From contig OY725493.1 in assembly GCA_963281255.1 (NCBI GenBank), positions 1,053,550 through 1,117,549 of the forward strand: DNA of 64,000 nucleotides. Reading direction: 5' to 3'. A program made the translations under genes and the position numbers. Positions 47,901 through 58,300 of this stretch are shown piece after piece; position 1 is the stretch's first letter; the number at the start of each line of letters is the position of its first letter. This DNA is from Aphrocallistes beatrix. Its lineage: Eukaryota > Porifera > Hexactinellida > Sceptrulophora > Aphrocallistidae. The notes beneath the pieces were generated by a model. It ran no database searches, was not told the DNA's origin, and worked only from the letters and a program-made list of their open reading frames with translations.

Positions 47901-50900
47901 CATTGCTAATGGATCCAAATGTTCGTATATAGTCGATACTGTCTTGTAGAGAGAGGCATCTGAGAATAGAGAATCATTGCATGGTTGCTGGGCATATGAT
48001 ATTATATGGTTCAGTTGCTTGATGACCACGTCAGAAGGAATATGAACTTGAAATCCCATACATTTCAGAATTTTCAGACAATTCTCTTCATTTTCCGGTG
48101 CAAGGATGTGCGGTATTAAGATGAAACTGCTAGCATAAGCGAGTAGAGGCAGTTGTTCAGGTGTGCAGGGGATTACTTGGGACGCCAGGGACGGAGAAGA
48201 GAATGCTGTACTCGCTGTGAATTGTAATTCAAGTGGGAAATATTTAGAAATGTTAGTTTGTGGGATAACGAATTTTTGACTAAATTCTTTCCAGAAATTA
48301 TTCTGATCCTGCAGCTCGCATTGAATGAAATAGTGGGAAATAAGCTGCAAGAGAGCTTTGAAACTTACCAACCATTCTGTGTGAGTTTGATGCGACTGAA
48401 GATTCGAGACAGCAGACTTGCAAACCTCTTTGAGAAGTCGTGAGTTTAGGTCAGTATGAGTCTTGAATTGAAAAAATTTCTTCATTTTCTCGACATGGTC
48501 ATCGTATATACCATTTGGGAAGAATCCTTCGTTGCTCCTCATTATGAGATGCTTCAATACGGGATCAGCTGGATCAAGCATTGAGGCAGGTTTGAAAAGT
48601 TTTATTTGTCCCATTTTGTCATGCGGGGTACTGGAGTCAACCAACCATTTTGTCTCCTTCAAACACTCCAAGAGTTCTCCCTGAGCTAGCTGGAGGTTGG
48701 GGAGTCTGTCCAGAATCCAAAATGCAATTAAATTACGATTTTGGGGAGATTGGTAGAGTTCGGATGATACCATATAAGGAACGAGGTCTTTCTGGATGAA
48801 TAACTCTTCAGAGACACTGCTGACATGCAGTTTCTGATATAGTATCACAAGCTGACTGTCAAAAGGAGTCAGGATGTAGCTAGGATAAGAGATGTTCTCC
48901 AGTATCGTCCGAGGAGGCAGAATTGGGGACTTTTGGTCGACTAAGGTACTTAAACTCAACCAATCTTGTCTAAAGTTACGGAAGATTGGAAGACGCTTAA
49001 GTCTATCTGTGTCACCCTCTCCTTCAAGCGGGAGAGTGATCAGGAGTTCAACTAAATCTTTGCGAGTGTTTGAACCAGTTTCAGATAGCAGAGCGATAAA
49101 TTGCGCAAATATGGATTCGTTCTTAAACAGGTCAATCAAACAATGCGGGACAGGTCGTAATACGAATTCATCGAAACACTGAATGAATGAGTTACGATGG
49201 CACAGTGTACAGCCGACACGAGACAATACATCCTCTATAGCTGTTGGTTCGCGAGATTTATCGAACTCTATGTACGGAAATCTTTGAGATCTGATGGCTA
49301 ACAGTTGTATAGGGATGGAGCTGAGTGGAGTAGCAGGTAAGAGGGGGAAATCTCCTACAGCCGCTAGAAGCACCTGGTTACAGCCAATAAAGTCCCATAG
49401 AGACTTGATCCAGCTGGTTTGAGGCTGATTGTTACTGCCAGGGGTCCAGCTGAGTGGGGACATTGAGGAGTTAAACGATTTGTTAAAAAATCGAGATAAC
49501 AAATCGGTGAAGACTCGATCGTCTATGTTAGTGATGTCTTGAATGTTAAGTTCAGTTTCTCTTGCGATTTGAACGAGTTTGGAGTGAATGTTTTCTGGGA
49601 GAGAGGGATCGACAAATAAATGCTCTAAACCCGGAAAGATGGACATGAATGTAGGCGTAATCTCACTAATAAAAAAGGTCTTGTCTTTAGTAGCGATGAA
49701 AGGTTGGGGTTCCCAGGCATGATTTGCTAGAATAATGAGAGGGATTCCGGCCAGCTGTGTAGCAATTCGTTGATTCCCTGCGCTGGTATCTAGATCCGAC
49801 AGGATTATCTCCAGCAGAAGGATCGCATTTTGTCTGTTCGATATGAATTCGAGTAATGAACGCTCTGTGGAATTAGCTATTAAGATATGTCTAATTCCAA
49901 TCGGTGATATCATTCGTGGTTCCACAATCTCCTTCAAAAACTGATATCTGGCAATAATATCTGCAATGGCAGGAGGGAGCTCCACTATGGGTTGCGACAA
50001 AGCCAATAGCAATTTGATGCAGCAATTCTCATTCTCGTTATCCCACAGTTCGCTTGCTGCATCGGGTATTGCGCTAGGTGGATAGAGACCTTCGTTAAGA
50101 GGTATCCACTTGGAAACCTGCGAGTACATTAGCTTCTCATTTAACAGCATTCTCAGACCTTCCCGTTGTATTGTAGCGAACAGAGAATCATCCCGTTCAT
50201 GGAGGTTAATACCCGCCCATAGCTTGTAGTGGTATTTCTCCGGCTGAGGATGCTCCATGCATTGCACTGTCAGACGAAGGAAAGTAGCGTAGAGAACAGA
50301 ACCGAGCATTTCTGTTTGGAATTTGTTCCACTCTGCGTCAAGACTTCTGTCGTAGCTCGACGGCCATTTGAGCGATCTGCGATTATCATCAAGTGCGAAA
50401 TACCCGTGTAAGTGAAAGGGGAATAGGGAATCTTTGGGGATGGGAAGAAAGCAATAGTACTTTCCACTATTCGTACTGAGAGTAGCGTCTGGTTGTATTG
50501 GAAGTGATATTTGTATCTTGGATTGTATAAATTGCAATATACTTTGGAAGTTATCTCCATCCCAATTGAAACTCCACGTGTGCTCTCCACCAATGCTGGA
50601 ACAGTCGTTTGCACATATGGGCATTGCTATTCCAAACCAGGGAATGTATTTCAACGTGTTACGAGTGTAGAACTTGTAAAATGGATTTTCAGTGCTCGAT
50701 GAAGAGCGGGCACCGAAACCTAGTAGATTAAGAACAATCCACACACTCTGGTGCTCGTTCGTGTTTATAGGGTACAGTGTGATGAAGAGTCCTGTCGTGT
50801 CATAGAAACGCTTCTTTTCTGCAAACAAGGTTATCTCTTTCCTATGCTTATAGAGACTGCTTCTGAATGTCTCTGACACTCCGACAGAGTGTAGCAGACT

Positions 50901-52439
50901 TACTTTATTCTCTCGCTTCTCGAATATTTTAATTGAATTAATGTACTTGAGAAACGGCAGAATATGCTCACCTTCTTCCATCAACGGAGCAAAGAGAACC
51001 GCTTTGATTTCCTCTGGGGTGTGCGTCTCGTTGCTAATGGTAGACGTGTAGCTTCCTGTCTTCAGAGGAAATCTGAAGATGGTACCGTCATAGTTGGCTG
51101 TTCCTTCATACCCGAAGTAGTGCTTGGTGAAGCAGCTGTGATGACTGGAATACTTGTCTTTAGTGAAGAAAGTAGAGAGAGGGTAGCGACGCCCTGCCTC
51201 TGAGACATTCTGGGGGTCTAAGTAGCTGATATCTTCGTGGCTGAGGATCCAGGGACAATCCATAGAATTCATTTTAAATACGTATATATTCCGAGCTGTA
51301 TTCACTCCATGTTACACATTAAAACATTAGTTCTTCACCTGTGATGTGGTACATAGAGATGAAGCCAAGTCCAAACCTCCCAACCTTGAGGAAGTCTTCC
51401 TTCTTATTACTACGTCCTGTCTCTTCGATTCCCTGCCAATCCTTGGCGCTGAAGGAGGCGTTGTTCCAGGAGTAGAGCGCGGGGCCCTGGTACTTGGCTA
51501 GGCTTGCATCGATTAGGCCTGATTCCTCTGCTGAGTGAGAATCATAGTCCAGCATAAACTTAACTTCATCTGCCTCAGCGTCATCCGCGTTTTGGATGAT
51601 TTCCTATGCAAACACGAAATAATTTTAGAAATATTTCATAAATTCAAACTATATATCGATTCTCTTGCCCAAGATTCAGGACTTAAGATCAATCAAGGGG
51701 AGATCAGATATTTGAAGTGCAGAAACCGCCAATATTCGAAAAAAAGCTTAAAATATATGCATGCCAACTGTCCCGCTGATTTCACAAATGTCCTACAATT
51801 TTACTGTCTAGTATTGTCCGGGATGGCCGTACATTTTTTGGGAGGACGTCCGCGGTACGCCGCCGACAATAGGCAGAACATCCTGGGACGATCCGGGGCA
51901 TACTGTATCTAGTGGAAGAGTACGAATCTCGGTCATACCTTGAGTATCTGATTGCCAAAAGGATATTTCTCAAGAATCCCTTGGATCTGCTCAATCACTG
52001 TCATCTGTTTATGCCCATAGTGCTCTCCATCTAAGAATCAGAATATAATTCAATGTGTTGACTTGGTATTTGTTACAAAGATCATCCCTCATTTGGGGGC
52101 AGCTTGCTAGTGAGAGTATTTCTTTATTCACCATTGCTACTTGACTGTGCAAGACTAATGATCACTTCGGTTATCGTATATACATACTTAGTTATTACTT
52201 AGTTATAAACTTTCATAAAATTCGCCTTTTTGATTGAATAGAATACAGAAGAGCCGCTATCAGTGGGGTCTCTATAAATGGGAACCTCTATATGTGGGGC
52301 CATTTTGTCCCATCTTTATTCGTTTCCATATAAATGAACCTCTATACGTGGGGAAATGGGGAAATTATTTTTCCATTCAAATGAAGGGTTATTAATTGAA
52401 CTTTTGCTACTTTGACTTACCTACTGGAGCTGTTGCCAT
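32952..52439 (-). CDS. Giant sacsin-like protein with four ATPase modules, HEPN domain and C-terminal PARP domain
   Basis: Five exons (minus): 52421-52439, 51939-52030, 51339-51603, 35888-51295 (15.4 kb) and 32952-33505. All junctions are GT-AG with matching phase and total 5,446 codons. Four HSP90-like ATPase modules open with KEIIQNADDAEADEVKFML (about residue 37), EMIQNSDDAGASEMKILF (about 1460), ELLQNSDDAKAKTVKFLF (about 2460) and ELLQNAEDAKATEIAFIL (about 3480), each with a GRFGLGF-type glycine motif. Human sacsin has three, plus ubiquitin-like and J domains, neither seen here. A HEPN domain lies at about 5085-5225 (GAAKLWITTAQCDLRAAM). The last exon restores a PARP domain from its first residues (FPMVQDFDIAKLD) through LFHGT, GLWGSGLYFAVNSSYS and AYPSYLITY, with H-Y-I character typical of mono-ADP-ribosylation. 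The last intron is filled with transposons. The long frame also has an in-line stop at 35850 if that intron is retained. Confidence 0.8.
34122..34402. mobile_element. Foldback insertion inside the left arm of the large element
   Basis: Ends GGTTAACCCGAG and CCGAGGGTTAA are followed inward by GGAATGTTGAA and its inverse, then GAAAGTGAAAG-type runs facing TTTCATTTTCACTTTCA-type runs. The right arm of the large element has no counterpart, which marks this as a separate insertion. Confidence 0.7.
34613..35230. mobile_element. Second GGGATAC element with 9-bp target duplication (nested)
   Basis: It begins GGGATACCGACATTTGGTTA and ends in the inverse. Both arms carry repeated units of the type ACACGACATTTGGTT or ACACGACAATCCGTT, and long inner inverted arms (for example TTTGATTGGTCAATTCTAAA near 34742). 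A perfect 9-bp duplication, CTTTATTAT, lies at 34604-34612 and 35231-35239. The 34775-34960 frame inside is short and unlike known proteins. It belongs to the same structural class as 3499-3963. Confidence 0.85.
34945..35030. repeat. 18-bp tandem repeat inside the nested element
   Basis: About five copies of ATGATTGATGCTAACTAG, with the last unit diverged by one base. The repeat lies between the inverted arms. Confidence 0.9.
52255..52355. repeat. Degenerate pogo/Tigger-like repeat in sacsin intron 1
   Basis: GGTCTCTATAAATGGGAACC, GAACCTCTATACGTGGGG and related blocks recur in the same orientation in about 100 bases. They resemble the subterminal repeats of pogo/Tigger elements, but clear paired ends are missing. 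Confidence 0.4.
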
Positions 52440-52660
52440 ATTTTATATGAAGTAAACCAATAACAATCAAATCTAATCGATAAATGTTGAAAAGCTAAGT
52501 ACTATACACGCATACCTCTCAACTTCCTATTATATTATTTTATAGAATGTGCAGTTATGTGTAAATGTGTATGCATATGCATAACATCTTATCATGTTAC
52601 CTACACTGCATGAGTTGCTTTTGTTTCGATTGTTCATGCGTATATACGTATATATATATA

Positions 52661-52831
52661 CAGTAGAACTCGGTTAGTACGTACTCGGGATAAGACGTAC
52701 TTCGGCTTAGTACGTACTCATTTCTCTGAACCAGAATTCATTTATTATATAGATTCCTATGTAATATCAACTCGGTTAGTACGTACTTTTTTCCGCTTCC
52801 CAGAGGGGTACGTACTAACCGAGTTCTACTG
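52661..52831. mobile_element. pogo/Tigger-like MITE (CAGTAGAACTCGG ends, TA target)
   Basis: This 171-bp element has inverted ends CAGTAGAACTCGGTTAGTAC and GTACTAACCGAGTTCTACTG and a TA duplication on both sides. Internal GTACGTACT blocks recur. It lies between the divergent starts of the sacsin-PARP and TDP-43 genes. The 52440-53018 spacer shows nothing else. Confidence 0.85.
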
Positions 52832-53018
52832 TATATATATATATATATATATTCACGTAATTCGTCACTCCCAAAGATAAAAATGAATTCAACGAAACAC
52901 AATACAAATTTTTTATTAAATAAAAGAATAATATTGTTCTAGATATAGACTTTTGGAATATTTATACGCAATTACTGTATAAATATGCTTGTATAGCTTT
53001 ACACTAGATAGATTGGAG

Positions 53019-54254
53019 ATGTCAGAATTCATCAAGGTCTCAATGAACTACCAGGATGACCATCAGGATGTGATTGAGCTCCCTCTTGAAGAGGACTCGA
53101 CCCTCCTCCTCTCCACCCTGCAGGCTCAGTTCCCTCACGTCACCGGTCTCAAATACGCCAACCCTGAGTCCGGGGCGTGGAGGGGGGTGCGGCTAGTGGA
53201 CGGGGTACTCAGCCCATCTTCATTCGGTTGGGGGGACATCACATACGTCGCTGTTTTCCCAGATTCCGCCGGTTCGGGTGGAAATGCGGGGGATAGCAAC
53301 AAGCGCAAGTTGGAGACCCACTCGCAGGAACCAGGACTGGACAGGGCGCCCAAGAACCCCAGACATGGGATGGGGAGGACCAGTAGGGATGCGAGCCCTT
53401 TCTCCGAGATCCCGAATTCTCCTTTCGATCTGATCGTTCTCGGAATCTCGTACAAAGCATCAGAAGAAGACATGCGAGAGTATTTCGAGCATTTCGGAGA
53501 GTTAGAGCTCTGTGAGCTGAAGAGAAACTCCAAGACTCACGAATCCCGTGGGTTCGGTTTCATCCGGTTCTTGAATGCGGGAGATCGCGAATCAGTCCTG
53601 GCACAGGCTGAGCACAATCTTCTCGGGAGAAAGATCGAGGTGAAAGTTCCCCGGAAAACGGAGGACCTGCCTCGTAAGGTGTTTGTAGGACAGCTGCCCT
53701 ACGAACCGGACCGTTCCGAGCTGGCCACCCAGTTCGAAAAGTACGGTAAAATCACAGATGTCTACGTCCCGAAGCCGTTCAGGGGGTTCGGTTTCATCAC
53801 TTTCCAGACCGGAGAGGAGGCTCAGCGGGCCCAGGAGGGCGGGGCTGAGCTGAGCGGGATCGTTCTGAATGTCACCTCCGCGAATCCCAAACCCAGCCAG
53901 GAGCGGATCCAGCGCTGGAAGCTCGACAGGGAACAGCCGGAGGAGCTGTTCGTGGCCGGGGCCGGGGCCGGAACTGGGTTGGGGTATGCCCAGGAGAATT
54001 CTCGGATCATCTACCGCGCGGGCTATCCATTCGAGTTCAACTTACAGCCCAAACTCCCCAGCTCCGTGCTGCGCTACGGCTCACACCCGCACCGCTCCAG
54101 CGCCACACCTAGCTACACGTACACCCCCTCCCCCTCCGCGTACCCCCCAGCACCCCCCCAGCCCTCCCCATTCGCACAGACGGCCTACTATCCGGGGAAG
54201 GAGCCTGGGAAGTACGCTGCTATGGAAGGTTCCCCGAATGACTATTACTATTAG
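53019..54254 (+). CDS. TARDBP: TDP-43 (TARDBP) homologue
   Basis: A single-exon ORF of 411 residues from the ATG at 53019; an upstream in-frame ATG at 52989 adds ten poor residues. The N-terminal oligomerisation domain opens MSEFIKVSMNYQDD and has GVRLVDGVLSP...GWGDITYV, as in TDP-43. RRM1 (about 142-215) has LIVLGISYKASEEDMREYF and GFGFIRF. RRM2 (about 222-295) has RKVFVGQLPYEPDRSEL, DVYVPKPFRGFGFITF and IVLNVTSANPK. TDP-43 binds UG-rich RNA and controls splicing and RNA stability. The C-terminus is short and rich in Pro, Tyr and Ser, ending NDYYY, and lacks the glycine-rich prion-like domain of vertebrates. The 3' flank at 54255-55306 shows only a hairpin. Confidence 0.93.
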   Translation: MSEFIKVSMNYQDDHQDVIELPLEEDSTLLLSTLQAQFPHVTGLKYANPESGAWRGVRLVDGVLSPSSFGWGDITYVAVFPDSAGSGGNAGDSNKRKLETHSQEPGLDRAPKNPRHGMGRTSRDASPFSEIPNSPFDLIVLGISYKASEEDMREYFEHFGELELCELKRNSKTHESRGFGFIRFLNAGDRESVLAQAEHNLLGRKIEVKVPRKTEDLPRKVFVGQLPYEPDRSELATQFEKYGKITDVYVPKPFRGFGFITFQTGEEAQRAQEGGAELSGIVLNVTSANPKPSQERIQRWKLDREQPEELFVAGAGAGTGLGYAQENSRIIYRAGYPFEFNLQPKLPSSVLRYGSHPHRSSATPSYTYTPSPSAYPPAPPQPSPFAQTAYYPGKEPGKYAAMEGSPNDYYY

Positions 54255-54487
54255 TGTCAGCGTCTGGTGTCAAGTCCGATGTCTTGCCTGACCTGTCCCG
54301 TCCCGTCTTGTCCTGTCCTGTCAGTCAAGTGTCAGGTGTCAGCTCAAGGCATCAGCTGTCTGCAGGTTCTACGTAAACGTGTGTGTGTCTATCTGTGACG
54401 TATATTGTCTGGTGTTCTTACGTCTGAATTTAGTGTATTTATAGTTTGCAACTGCTCAACGACGTATTATCCTCGTAAGAATGTGTG

Positions 54488-54577
54488 AACAGGTAAACCT
54501 CCGAAATGCGACACTTTTGGGAGCAGCGCTTGCGCCGGATCTTCGGAGGTTGTCGCGTTTAGAAGCTTACCTGTAGT
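54488..54577. repeat. GC-rich hairpin downstream of TDP-43
   Basis: Outer arms ACAGGTAA...TGCGACA and TGTCGCG...TTACCTGT pair imperfectly, and an inner stem CCTCCGAA / TTCGGAGG also forms. The predicted fold has two nested stems in an otherwise AT-rich spacer. It could be a MITE or part of a transcript; nothing shows which. Confidence 0.5.
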
Positions 54578-55306
54578 TAAATTTAAGCAAATTCGACCGA
54601 AATTAGCCAATAACTATAAAGTTAGGTGGAAATAACAGAAATATCAGTCAGCGAGTGAATGCCCGCCCGTATTATAGAAATATTTATTTCTTGGTATGCA
54701 TCAATTTTAATAACCAGAAAATAGTATGATCCTAAATTCCTAGACGCATTACGGTTCCTTTAGTCGTCAATTGAATATTGTTACCTTCCCTGGCACGAAA
54801 CCTTTTCATTCCTTCGATAACTTGGTCTACCTAAATCAACGAGTTTTCATTCACCTAATTTTGGTGTAAGTATCAAATTTTCATTTATCCATTGTTTATT
54901 CCGGTAATTAATATTGAGATATAATTTGCTCCTTTATTTGTGTATCTATATACTACAAGTCTTCTAGGGGAATGAGAGGTACAATTTAATAGACAAGTGT
55001 AGTGTATAGTGATCTCCATAGAAGGACACACAAATATTATTTTTAATTGTTCACTTGTAGGATCGTCAATCGTACATAATAGTATTTCCTATTGTACCGC
55101 TATTTACCTTGTTATTGTTGATTTTATCTCTCAAATAATTTCATTTTCTCTCCCATTGAGGATCTTAACAAGTGTCCACTCTGAGTCTATTAATTCTAGA
55201 AATAGTAATTCCTTAACATCAATGCATTCTGCTTTATGAATTATGAATTAAACATAACTTCTCACATTTCTCCATTGTATAAATACGCAGAGTATTATCG
55301 TGTGGG

Positions 55307-58300
55307 ATGACGGAACATTTGCATGCGATTGTGATCCACGGGTCTAGAACAGGACTGGGCATCCGTGTAGCAGGTCCCTCTACCCCCGACAGCTCGTACG
55401 GAGTCTTCATCAAGAGCGTGACGGAAGGATCTCTAGCAGACATGGACGGTCAGTTGAAGGCCGGGGACAAGTTGGTACAGGTGGGGGACACGAGTCTGGG
55501 CGGGATGACTCAGAGACAGGCAATTGATATTCTGAAGCAACAGGCGCAGACGGATTGTATGAACTTCACCATCGACAGAAGTCAGGAGGTAATTGCGGTT
55601 TGACTTAAATATGTTTGTTTCCACATATTTACAGATGCTCTATTGCAGGCGTACGAAGAGTTCAACAGCCTGATGTCTCACATGCAGAATGAGCTGAGTT
55701 CTACTTCTACTTCTAGCATCGTAGGGCCCGTGTCTGGGGAAGGGGAGGAAACGGAAGAAAGGAGTGAGGATTCCCCTGCACTAGCTCCTCCCCCGGAAAC
55801 CTTCAAGGAAGTAATCACCACCCAAACCATTACGATACCCAAGATGACTTCTCTTGGAATCGTGCCAATAGGTCTAGTTACTGCATAAATTATAATTGAT
55901 AGTAGTACAGATCAAAAAGTGCAATGTCGTGTTTTAGTTGGCAACCGCAAACCATGTGAAAAATACTTCGCACCTGCACTATACTGCAAGACATATGGTT
56001 TGAGGATGTGGTCCATTTGAGGTCACATTCTTTCCTACACATTATTTGCTTTGAAAAGGTTTTCAAAGAATTTAGTCTTTACAGATTGTTCTTTAATCGG
56101 CTGAATAGGAATAATTAATTAACATACGGACTTGTAATTCTTAGTTGATATCCTACCATTCACTTTCCTAATCATCCTGATTGATCCAAATGAACAACAC
56201 TCTGTCCACATAAATCAATGGCATTTACGAAGCAGTTCGATTCGCACCCTCCTCCTACTGCTACGCTAGAGGGGGCAGAGAAGGAGGAGTCTCTCCTCCT
56301 CACTGGGCAGGCGGGACAGGTCGAGAACATCCTCAACGAGATAAGAGCCCTGTCCAAGTGGGTCGATGCTCACAACCCATCCGAACTGATCCAAGCGATC
56401 GGTCTGATACAGTCCAGACTGTGTTCCATTCCCCCCAGCACCACGGCTGGGATCCCCTCGCATGAGAAGGAGATGGTATCCATCCACCTCTGTGACATCA
56501 TTACGCACCTAACCAACAGCTACAAGCACGAGCCTACCGCCACCTCAGTCATCTGCGGACTGCTGGTCACTCTGATGGAGAGGAAGCTCTTCGTGACAGG
56601 AGGGTTCGTGAAGATGCTCGAGCAGATGGTGGCCAGTGCTAACACCGCCAACGCCCCCGGACTGTTCAGCATGGCAGAGCAGGTGTTGCTGGCGTGGGAA
56701 AGCGAGGAGAACCGCGCCGCACTGCTATCTCCGCTCCTGTCCCGCCTCTGGACGGCTGGATTCGAGGAGTTGCACTCGCCTAACCCGAAGAGACGCCTCG
56801 CTGCCCTCAGGATTCTCTGGCACGTCGCGCTCGAGCCGGGCGCCAGCCAGAGCGAGATCCAGTCCATCCTCACCGAGTTCTCGCAGGACCCGGACAGCCG
56901 CGTCCGCACCACCGCCCTCCAGGGGTTCCTCCGGCTCCTGGAGACCTCCCCCGACATAGACCAAGCGCGCCTCCTCTCCATCTACAACAGCACCGTGCCT
57001 CTGCTGGTCGACGATTTCGAGGAGGTTCGAAACCCGGCGGTGCGGCTGATACAGACCGTTTCGCTCAGGTGTCCGACAGCTGTGCGAGGCACGCGTGCCA
57101 GGGAGCAGAAGGTGCTGACCCTGCTGGATGACGCGTTTATGCGCCTCTGCTACGCGATCAATGACATCCGAGAGCCGGTGAAGCTGTCCGCTCTCGAGTG
57201 CCTGGCCTCCTTCACTGGAGTGAGTGAGGACATCCTGCTGCATAGCCTGGACAAGACATTCTCGAACTCCATGCACACCGTGGCGGACACACTCAACATA
57301 CACGGATTCGTCTCTGCATTCGTTCAGGCGCTAGATGATGAGTGCGCGGAGGTCCGTCTGTGTGCTCTTAAAACTGTCAGCCAAATCGCGAAAAATAACG
57401 CGAAATTCGCTATCTTTGCTCTCGACCTGATTGTAGACATGTTCAGCGATGAGATCCAGTCGGTGCGTTTGGAGGCTATTCGCTGCCTGGGTTCCTTCTC
57501 AACCAACGTGTCTCTACGGGACGAGCAGCTAGACGTGGTTATCTACAACTTGGAGGAGAGTTCTCAGTTTATCCGCGAGGCAATCCACTTACTTCTCGGC
57601 GTCTGCGCCCTCCCCACTGGCTCTGCTATCCTCTCAGTTGTGAACTCTCTCCTTGTCAACCTGACCAAGTACCCATTGGACATGTACTCCATCTGGCGCA
57701 GCATGAAGGGTATCGGAACACACAACGGCCATGCCGTGTGCTCCCAGGTACAGGAGCTGCTGCGTGCCCACCCCTTCTTCATCTCCCCAGAGCCTGACTC
57801 AGAAGACCCCGCCTACGTCAGCATCCTCATCCTCGTGTTCAATGCCCTCTCTTCCTGCCCCACCGTGCTCCCCATCCTGCCCACACACGTGTACAGACAC
57901 TACCCGTACCTCCGAGACGCACTGCCCCAGCTCGTCCCGCAGATACGCATCGCCGTGTACGACCCCTCCTCCGCCACCAGGGAGCGAGGGGACCTCTCCC
58001 TCTCTTTCGTGAAACAGTTCGAGTATGTGCTGCACAACATTGAGAATGCGAACCCTCTCCTGCTGAGAACGCACGCCAAAGACTTCTTCTCTCTCACACA
58101 GACCGTATCCGGACTCTCCCCTGTGGCCGCCTACGCGTCCTTCTCCCTGTACTCGCTCAGTCTGCTCACGGACTGCATCCAGCTGCTGTCAGAACAGGTG
58201 TCCGACACGCATTCCATCCAGAACAAAGCGCTGCTAGCCCTCAAGTACATCTACAGACTGCAGAGCTTGTTCTCAGGGCTCAGCGAGCGGGAAGTTGAGA

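Noticed and set aside
57731-58097. Overlapping ORFs on both strands in INTS4
   Set aside because: They are shadows of a GC-rich coding region; only the INTS4 frame shows family conservation.
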